Assembly: GCA_025352565.1 (NCBI GenBank)
Contig: JANXTF010000145.1
Span: forward strand, 1-37,928
Source of the DNA: Rhodospirillales bacterium
Lineage (GTDB): Bacteria > Pseudomonadota > Alphaproteobacteria > Acetobacterales > Acetobacteraceae
Direction of reading: 5' to 3'
Length of the DNA stretch: 37,928 nt
A program made the translations under genes and the position numbers. This document shows positions 32,309-37,928 of this stretch, piece after piece. The first letter of the stretch is position 1, and the number at the start of each line of letters is the position of its first letter. The notes under the pieces are model-generated. The model saw only the letters and a list, made by a program, of their open reading frames with translations. It ran no database searches and was not told where the DNA came from.

Positions 32309-32671
32309 ATGCACGAGAACTGGCCTGAGATGGTGGCGGGCTTGTCGGGCCCGCTCAAGGAGCTGCGGGCCGGTCTCCCGGAGGTGTTGAAGAGTTTCTC
32401 GTCTCTTGCGCATGCCGCGACGAACGGCAAGGCCCTGGATCCGAAAACCAGGGAACTGATCGCCCTCGGCATCTCTGTCGCCGTCCGGTGCGACGCCTGC
32501 ATCGCGTTCCATGCGGAGTCGGCTGTTCGTGAGGGCGCCACACGGGACGAAGTGATGGAGACGATGGCCACGGCGATCTATATGGGCGCGGGTCCGTCGG
32601 TCATGTATGCGGCCCAAGCCGTCGAGGCTTACGACCAGTTCCGGGCAAAGGCAGACGCCGAGAAAGGCTGA
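32309..32671 (+). CDS. AhpD-like carboxymuconolactone decarboxylase family protein
   Basis: A 120-residue alpha-helical protein of the CMD/AhpD family. The motif CDACIAFH gives C61, C64 and H68, the CxxC-x3-H redox site of AhpD-like peroxidase partners, in the helix-loop ELIALGISVAVRCDACIAFH. It is likely a small thiol peroxidase or reductase partner. It is 50 bases after the YeeE/YedE pair on the same strand and probably shares the transcript. Convergent with the next gene. Confidence 0.9.
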   Translation: MHENWPEMVAGLSGPLKELRAGLPEVLKSFSSLAHAATNGKALDPKTRELIALGISVAVRCDACIAFHAESAVREGATRDEVMETMATAIYMGAGPSVMYAAQAVEAYDQFRAKADAEKG

Positions 32672-32689
32672 GAACTTCCTGTTGCGTGG

Positions 32690-32725
32690 CCTTCACAACG
32701 ACGAACGCCGGAGCCCGCGTGAAGG
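32690..32725. terminator. Weak candidate bidirectional terminator
   Basis: CCTTCAC (32690-32696) and GTGAAGG (32719-32725) form a 7-bp inverted repeat with a 22-base loop, between two convergent genes. The loop is long and there is no T-run, so this is tentative. Confidence 0.22.
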
Positions 32726-32743
32726 AGGCTACCGGACGGATGT

Positions 32744-33358
32744 TCACGCCGCCTTGCGCAGCCAGACAAGCTTGCGGCGGTCGAACAAGACCTTCCAATC
32801 CACGCGCGTGAAACAATAGAGGCCGCCCAGGATAAGAAGCTGCGTGCCGATGAACCACGCGGCTGCATAAGCACCGGACACCATCGAATCGATTTCGAAG
32901 CTTCGCCCGGCCGCAGCGCCACCCACAATGAAGAAACCGTAGCTGGCGAGCCGGCCGGCAAAGAACGGCAGCGCGACCTGGCGGAGCGGCAGTCCGGTGA
33001 GCCCGTAGGCGATGAACAGGAAGTTCGAAGGCAGCGGACTGAATGCGTAGAACAGGAACAGGCCGACTGTCAGCGTCGTGCGCTTCTCGAGACGGCTCTT
33101 TATGACGTCGATGTTCGCCCGGTGGGCGTCGCTGAGCAGCTTCTTCCGCAAGAGCCGGTGGGAAAGCCTCGCAAGCGTGAGCCTGCCGAGCGTCGCCGCG
33201 ACGGCGCCGACCCCGGCCAGCAGCAATGCGCTGGTGTCGTGAAACTGGAAGCCGACCAAAGCCAGGGCCATCCAGGTCGGCGGCGCGAATGCCGGGATCA
33301 GGTTCAACCCGAAGATCAGCGCGAACAGCAATGCGAGGGCAGGCAAGTGACCCGGCAC
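32744..33358 (-). CDS. VTT/DedA-like membrane protein
   Basis: A 204-residue protein with about five hydrophobic segments. The segment FYAFSPLPSNFLFIAYGLTG followed by FFAGRLASYGFFIVGG resembles the re-entrant loop and helix of VTT/DedA (SNARE-associated) proteins, which includes conserved small-residue and Arg positions. The match is by pattern only. Start: a GTG at 33358 has GAGGA 10 bases upstream; a TTG at 33367 sits too close to it. The role of the family includes membrane lipid or ion handling; nothing more specific can be said. It is on the minus strand, convergent with the AhpD-like gene. Confidence 0.6.
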   Translation of the reverse strand: MPGHLPALALLFALIFGLNLIPAFAPPTWMALALVGFQFHDTSALLLAGVGAVAATLGRLTLARLSHRLLRKKLLSDAHRANIDVIKSRLEKRTTLTVGLFLFYAFSPLPSNFLFIAYGLTGLPLRQVALPFFAGRLASYGFFIVGGAAAGRSFEIDSMVSGAYAAAWFIGTQLLILGGLYCFTRVDWKVLFDRRKLVWLRKAA

Positions 33359-33474
33359 GGCACTCAATTCCTCACAGCTTCAACGACGGGGCCAGTCTGG
33401 AGCCCTTGGCCAGTCCACCGCCTGCGAAATGTGCGGGCAAAGGCCCCTGCGTCTCTCGAACGGACGCCGCCACG

Positions 33475-34185
33475 TCAAAGGACTTTCCCGAAGACTGCGC
33501 CTATCCCGGTGGTCATCGCCATGGCAAGGGCACCCCAGAAGGTCACCCGGATCATGGGCTTGATCACGCTGGCACCCCCCGCCTTCGCCCCGACCATCCC
33601 GAGCAAACCCAGGAATATCAATGAGCCGATTGCTACGACGGGAAGCAGCAGGGCCGTCGGCGATATCACCAGGAGAACCAACGGTGCCGCCGCGCCGATC
33701 GAGAACGTCGCTGCCGATGCCAGCGCTGCCTGCACGGCTCGCGCGGTGGTGGTCTCCGAAATGCCAAGCTCGTCCCTGGCATGTGCTCCCAGAGCATCTT
33801 TCGCCATGAGCTGCCGCGCGACCTCGTGTGCGAGTCCAGGCTCGAGGCCGCGTGCGACGTAGATCAGCGCCAACTCCTCTCGTTCATGCACCGAATCGGT
33901 GTCGAGTTCCCGGGCTTCGCGGGCGAGATCGGCATATTCGGTGTCGGCTTGGGAGCTGACCGAGACATATTCCCCGGCGGCCATGGCCATCGCGCCGGCC
34001 GCCAACCCGGCAACGCCCGCGATTAGCGCATCATGCGAGGACGACGCGGCGGACGCGACTCCCATCACGAGGCTGGCGGTCGAGATGATCCCGTCATTCG
34101 CGCCCAGGACCGCGGCGCGGAGCCATCCTATTCGTGTGATCAAATGGTATTCTGGGTGGTCGTGTCGCACAGGCCTGTCCTTCAT
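33475..34185 (-). CDS. VIT1/CCC1-family iron/manganese transporter
   Basis: A 236-residue membrane protein of the VIT1/CCC1 family, which moves Fe2+ or Mn2+ out of the cytoplasm. The family opening RAAVLGANDGIISTASLVMG is present, then the glycine-rich second helix GVAGLAAGAMAMAAGEYVSV, an acidic cytoplasmic region (EYADLAREARELDTD, EREELALIY) that resembles the metal-binding domain, and three hydrophobic segments at the end. The ATG at 34185 fits the family length; the frame is open upstream into a UspA-like remnant, so a fusion protein is possible. With the FTR1 unit at 9-10 kb it makes two metal-transport loci in the window. Confidence 0.88.
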   Translation of the reverse strand: MKDRPVRHDHPEYHLITRIGWLRAAVLGANDGIISTASLVMGVASAASSSHDALIAGVAGLAAGAMAMAAGEYVSVSSQADTEYADLAREARELDTDSVHEREELALIYVARGLEPGLAHEVARQLMAKDALGAHARDELGISETTTARAVQAALASAATFSIGAAAPLVLLVISPTALLLPVVAIGSLIFLGLLGMVGAKAGGASVIKPMIRVTFWGALAMAMTTGIGAVFGKVL

Positions 34186-34518
34186 TCTGGGTGAGCGGCT
34201 CAATAGGTAGCACTTGGGAAAATGGCCCGGCAGCGCCCTGGCCAGGTCGCCGACGGCCCATCCCTGAAGGCGGGAGCGCGCGTCGCCGCCCGCCACGACG
34301 AGGTCTGCGCGCCCCTGCTCCGCCGCCAGCAGTAATTCGTCGGAGACGGTGCCTGGTGCGGCAACCTCGCCTCGCCTGCGGCGACAACACCGTGGCCGGT
34401 CAGAGGTCGCCACGTCCCGGACAATAACCGCAGCGAGTTCCCGCGCGTTCGCATCGTCTGATCTCCGACGGGAATGGGCTTGCTGCGGGCGTGCACCCTT
34501 ATACGCAACACGACTCAA
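34186..34518 (-). pseudogene. C-terminal remnant of a universal stress protein (UspA family)
   Basis: In frame with, and directly before, the VIT1-like gene is about 110 residues containing GTVSDELLLAAEQGRADLVV, then AGGDARSRLQGWAVGDLARAL and a CYLLSR end. This matches the C-terminal half of UspA-family domains (G-LAEERGADLIV-G-GRSRL-E-LGG-L-CPVLL). The N-terminal half with the ATP-binding ILVATDGS strand is absent, and the fragment begins 23 bases after the asmA-family gene. The only start is a TTG at 34518. It could be a broken gene or the head of a 347-residue fusion. Confidence 0.5.
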
Positions 34519-34541
34519 GCGATTTCGTCGCGCCGCCCTGC

Positions 34542-36860
34542 TCAGCGTGGCCGCTTCGGCACCAGCCCGGCATTAACGCAGGCGACGGATTCGCCGTCGC
34601 CGAACCATGCGTTGAGCAGCAGGCCGATCTTGTCGAGCCCGTCCGCATCGAGCCGGCCGGTGATCCCGCGGAATGGACCCTCGACGACCACCGGCACCGA
34701 CACGCGCGACCCTGAAACGGCGGCCAGGGGCTCAAGCCGCAAAGCCACCGTCTCGTGCGCCAGATCGACCTGACCCGTCCCTTCCAGCGAGAGATACGTC
34801 GTCTCCAGCGCGATCGGGGCCAGGCGGCCGACGCCCTTGTCGAACGCGGCCGTAAGTCCGAGGCACCGAAGTACGGTGTCGCCTTCCGCCGGCACCTTGA
34901 TGCCGAGGGCCACGAGCGACGGACCCGTGAGCTGGACGAACGCGGCGTTGGTCAACTGCCCTCCGACGGCGGCCAGCGAGGCGGTGCCGGTCAGCGAAGC
35001 GGCAAGATCGTGCAGGCTGGCCCCCGTCGCCTTCAGCCGCACCTGCACCCGCGCGGTTCCGCTGACCCGGCCCGGCAGGCCCGCCGTACGTGCAACCAGA
35101 GCCAGCGGGAGCGCCGGCGCGTCGAGGTTGAGGCTGACGGGAACCGCTTTCGCCGTCGCGTCCGCCGTCATCGACAGCGCGACAGGGCCGCCGGCCGAGG
35201 CGAGCGTGAGCGCCGCGCGCTGCATATGGCCGTCCTTCAGCTGCAGCGCGAGATCCACGCCCTGCCAGGCCTGGCCCAGATAGGTCAGCGTCCCGATGGC
35301 GCCCGTCACGTCGAGCGTGGGGCCGCGCAGCATCGCCCAGGGGAGCGGCGCGTCCGAGATCAGCGGGCGACCCGGCCCCTGGCGCAATGTGGGCGGCGAC
35401 GGATCAATCCCGAACGCCTCCAGCATCGCATCGAGGTCGAGCGTGCCGGCCTGCAGCTTCGCCGCCACTGCCAGGCCGGGCCCGAGGCCCAGCGTGCCGC
35501 CGCCTTCCAGGTCGCCTTGCCGAGATGACAGTTTCGCCGCCGTGAATGCGACAGATGCGGCCTTTGCCGGCAGCACGACATGTCCAGAGAACCGCATCTC
35601 GGTCAGCGCCGGAAGCCCGGGGGAGAGCACCGGGCGGAGCGCGGCGAGCGCCGGAGTAGCGAGGGTGACTGCCGCGTCCAATCCCTGAAAGGCAAGGGTG
35701 CGCAACGCGACCTTGCCTTTCAGGGCGAGACTGCCCGTGGCGCCCTTGCCGCCGTGGATTACGGCCTTCACGGCAAGGTCTATTGGGAGGCTGGCCGGTT
35801 CGTCGGGATGCACCGGAACGCCCGTCGTGCCGGAGACGCTGAAGCCTTGGGTCGCAAATTCCCCCGTGCCGGCCAGAGTCGCGGTCCCGCCGGGCTTGTC
35901 GATCGCGATATCGAACGCGCCGAGCTTCAGGCCGGGCACACGGCTGCCTATGTCGGCATCGACGAAGTGCAGCCGGGTCGCGCCGATCACGGGCAAGTCG
36001 CCGGGCTGCTTCCCGTTGCCGATCCGGGTCGAAAGCGTGGCTGCGTGCATCGCCGGCAGCCGCATCTCCGGCAGCAGGGCGTTCAACTTCTCGAGCGCGC
36101 CGGCGCGTGCCTCCACCTGCAAATCATATCGACCCGCGGTGTCGATGGTGCCGGTGGCCGAGGCGGTGGTGTCGAAGGCCGCGAAATTGAATTGCGTGTT
36201 CCAGGGCCCCGCAAACCCCGCGGTCGGCAGCGCGGACACGTTCAGGCTGAACGGCTTGTTATCCGAGTAGACGAAGACTCCGGCGGCCTCGACCGGCCCG
36301 CCATCGGCGTGATGCTGGACATCGAGCACCCGGATGCCGACCACCTTCGTTCGGGCGGGCAGGCGCCAGGTCACCATGCCGTTCTGTACACGGGCGTTGC
36401 GGATGCGTAGCTCGAACGGGGTGCCGGAGGCGGCTGCGGGCGAGGGTGCGGCGGGCGCGCTTCTGGATAAGTCGAAACGCCAGTTGGGCTGTCCGTTCAC
36501 CTGCTCGAACAGGATGTTGGGGCCGACCAGCGTCAGCCGGGCGATCTCGATGCGGTGTCTCAGCAGGGCGGGGATCGATAACTCGACCGCGATGCGCTCG
36601 GCACGCGCCATTTCAGGGCGGCTGCCGCCAGGCAAGTTCGCGAGCTTGACGTCGCTGGCCTCGATTGTCGGCCAGAGCGAGCGACTAAGTCGCACATCTC
36701 CGTCGATGCTGAGCGTGCGCCCAACGGCATCCTGCACCGCCGCGATCAGAGCCGGCTTGAAGACGTTTGGGTCCAACATGACGACGACGACCGCAAGCCC
36801 GGCTGCGGGCACCAGGATCGAGGCAGCCAATCCGGTCAACCACCAGGCCCGTCTGCTCAC
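34542..36860 (-). CDS. AsmA family protein
   Basis: A 772-residue envelope protein of the AsmA family. It has an N-terminal membrane anchor (LTGLAASILVPAAGLAVVVV) followed by LDPNVFKPALIAAVQDAVGR, LSIDGDVRLSRSLWPTIEAS, and LANLPGGSRPEMARAERIAV, all typical of the AsmA N-terminal domain, then a long beta-rich repeat region and a C-terminal AsmA-like domain (LVALGIKVPAEG, LRCLGLTAAFDKGVGRL). The family takes part in phospholipid transport or outer-membrane assembly. The start is GTG with GAGGAG 7 bases upstream, a strong site. It follows the PhnA-like gene after a 282-base gap. Confidence 0.92.
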   Translation of the reverse strand: MSRRAWWLTGLAASILVPAAGLAVVVVMLDPNVFKPALIAAVQDAVGRTLSIDGDVRLSRSLWPTIEASDVKLANLPGGSRPEMARAERIAVELSIPALLRHRIEIARLTLVGPNILFEQVNGQPNWRFDLSRSAPAAPSPAAASGTPFELRIRNARVQNGMVTWRLPARTKVVGIRVLDVQHHADGGPVEAAGVFVYSDNKPFSLNVSALPTAGFAGPWNTQFNFAAFDTTASATGTIDTAGRYDLQVEARAGALEKLNALLPEMRLPAMHAATLSTRIGNGKQPGDLPVIGATRLHFVDADIGSRVPGLKLGAFDIAIDKPGGTATLAGTGEFATQGFSVSGTTGVPVHPDEPASLPIDLAVKAVIHGGKGATGSLALKGKVALRTLAFQGLDAAVTLATPALAALRPVLSPGLPALTEMRFSGHVVLPAKAASVAFTAAKLSSRQGDLEGGGTLGLGPGLAVAAKLQAGTLDLDAMLEAFGIDPSPPTLRQGPGRPLISDAPLPWAMLRGPTLDVTGAIGTLTYLGQAWQGVDLALQLKDGHMQRAALTLASAGGPVALSMTADATAKAVPVSLNLDAPALPLALVARTAGLPGRVSGTARVQVRLKATGASLHDLAASLTGTASLAAVGGQLTNAAFVQLTGPSLVALGIKVPAEGDTVLRCLGLTAAFDKGVGRLAPIALETTYLSLEGTGQVDLAHETVALRLEPLAAVSGSRVSVPVVVEGPFRGITGRLDADGLDKIGLLLNAWFGDGESVACVNAGLVPKRPR

Positions 36861-37103
36861 CCGTTCTCTCCTCGATCGACCGGTTTAGGCTCAGGTGCAG
36901 GTTCACTCCGTGAAAGCGCCGCAACCGTTCCTCGAGGCGGCCGTGATACGTGTTGAATCTGCCGATGTGCGGGTCAGGTGTCTCGGTGAGGGAGGTGCCC
37001 GGTGCTGAAGAACGTCTATGGCCGTGCCGCCGTGGCAGCACAACGCGGCCAACCCGGTGATGGCCTGGCCCAAGCCGATCGGCTCCGCTTGCCGGCCTTG
37101 CCG

Positions 37104-37138
37104 CAACGGTCTCTTCCACTTGCTGGAAGAGACCGTTG
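37104..37138 (-). terminator. 15-bp perfect hairpin after the last minus-strand gene
   Basis: CAACGGTCTCTTCCA (37104-37118) and TGGAAGAGACCGTTG (37124-37138) pair perfectly around the 5-base loop CTTGC. It sits 4 bases after the stop of the partial gene at 37143, so it should end or process that transcript. No T-run follows on the minus strand, which is unusual for an intrinsic terminator; it may rather be an RNA-stabilising or attenuating hairpin. Confidence 0.65.
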
Positions 37139-37142
37139 TCAT

Positions 37143-37928
37143 TCAATGTTCGTCGCGAGAGCTGCCACCGAACGCAGCCGCTACACTCGCGATGAATGCG
37201 CCGATCACCATCGACAGCGCGGTAAAGATCGAAAGCTGGGCCGCGGCCTTGCGTGCCGCGTCAGCGGCTTGCTTGGCTTTTTCGACGGCCGCCTTCCCGC
37301 GTGCGACGACATCGTCGATACGCTTTTGGGCATCGGCTTGAGAGATGCCGGTACGGTTGGCGATCAACTGCGCAAGGTAAGTCTTGTCCGCGGGCGGCAC
37401 GTCTCCATTGCTCAATCCCGTTGCAAGAACGCGCATGACCTGGGCGTTGACCTGTTCGGGGTTTGCGGCCGGGTCAGGCTTGTCGGACCGGAATAAGCTA
37501 TCGACATCATAGCCAGAGATGCTCGAGGCTGCCTGAGAGGCCAGTTGAGTGCCGCCCTGGGCCGCACCGCTCGCCACAGTGGCGACCGCACGAACGCCAC
37601 CGCCGATCACCGCGGATGCCGCTGAGGCAAGCAGGAGTGCGCCGATTACCGACGCGAGCGCCCAGGTCAGGAAGCCATGCGCCGTATCGCGAAAGAATAC
37701 CTCGTGGGTGTGTACGCCCACCCATTTCGTGCGCAACCGGCCGGTGAGGAACCCTCCGACGCCCGCCGACAGCCATTGCACGACGATCAAACCCACCCCG
37801 GTCATGATGGAGAAGGTCGCGATCGACGCGCCGGAATTCGGCCAAGGCGAGATCGAGGTCAGGCCGAGGCCCGCCCCGAGCGTCACCAGGACGAGAGTTG
37901 TTGCCAGGGCAACCGATGTTCCGGCGAG
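37143..37928 (-). CDS. Membrane protein, PhnA-like/YrzE-type family (partial, 5' end outside)
   Basis: At least 261 residues of a membrane protein, open to the window edge. The visible part holds hydrophobic helices (TSVALATTLVLVTLGAGLGL and beyond), the segment ATFSIMTGVGLIVVQWLSAG, GGFLTGRLRTKW, and HGFLTWALASVIGALLLAS, which look like the PhnA-like membrane family (G-IWW-S-AAFVGGY-AGRL, HGLTSWALTTL). Then comes a soluble Ala-rich helix (ARGKAAVEKAKQAADAARKA) likely to form a coiled coil, and a last hydrophobic segment. A GTG at 37886 could be a start, but in-frame hydrophobic sequence continues to the edge, so the gene is more likely cut off. Function unknown. Confidence 0.6.
   Translation of the reverse strand, partial: LAGTSVALATTLVLVTLGAGLGLTSISPWPNSGASIATFSIMTGVGLIVVQWLSAGVGGFLTGRLRTKWVGVHTHEVFFRDTAHGFLTWALASVIGALLLASAASAVIGGGVRAVATVASGAAQGGTQLASQAASSISGYDVDSLFRSDKPDPAANPEQVNAQVMRVLATGLSNGDVPPADKTYLAQLIANRTGISQADAQKRIDDVVARGKAAVEKAKQAADAARKAAAQLSIFTALSMVIGAFIASVAAAFGGSSRDEH

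Overview
The window is 37.9 kb of GC-rich bacterial DNA, packed with genes that often overlap by 1-4 bases. The family content (CaiB-type CoA-transferases, HyuA/HyuB, many periplasmic binding proteins, YeeE/YedE pair, VIT1 transporter, AsmA) suits a proteobacterium, most likely an alphaproteobacterium of the Acetobacteraceae/Rhodospirillales type. That placement is an inference: there is no rRNA, tRNA or marker gene here, and a Burkholderiales host cannot be excluded.

Region 1 (1-8989) is a CoA-thioester catabolic locus. A branched-chain-amino-acid-type binding protein converges on a minus-strand operon of a single-domain CaiB CoA-transferase, a two-domain fused CaiB protein and a thiolase-like protein. 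Divergent to it are an acyl-CoA synthetase and an enoyl-CoA hydratase. Together they could activate, hydrate and cleave an imported carboxylic acid.

Region 2 (9083-10334) is a two-gene iron uptake unit: a secreted cupredoxin-like protein and an FTR1-family permease, behind a Fur-like box.

Region 3 (10409-29714) is the most notable part: a divergent cluster of 17 genes around a short intergenic region at 24642-24757. The leftward arm has 13 genes in one direction: a split TPP-dependent decarboxylase resembling sulfopyruvate/phosphonopyruvate decarboxylase, an ABC importer (ATPase, fused permease, binding protein), HyuB and HyuA, a luciferase-like monooxygenase, a class I/II aminotransferase, a polar-amino-acid-type ABC system without an ATPase, and a 4,5-dihydroxyphthalate-decarboxylase-like protein. 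The rightward arm has a class V aminotransferase and a second complete ABC importer of the iron/2-aminoethylphosphonate type. The intergenic region carries an 8-bp inverted repeat and a third related copy. The arrangement suggests a co-regulated pathway importing and degrading one or more nitrogenous, perhaps sulfonated or phosphonated, compounds. The substrate cannot be read from sequence.

Region 4 (29715-32671) begins with about 750 bases of what look like gene remnants. Then come a DUF302 protein, an orphan small protein, a YeeE/YedE pair and an AhpD-like protein, a plausible sulfur/redox-stress group. Region 5 (32744-37928), on the minus strand, has a VTT/DedA-like membrane protein, a VIT1/CCC1-family metal transporter preceded in frame by a UspA remnant, an AsmA-family protein, and a partial membrane protein that runs off the window behind a strong hairpin.
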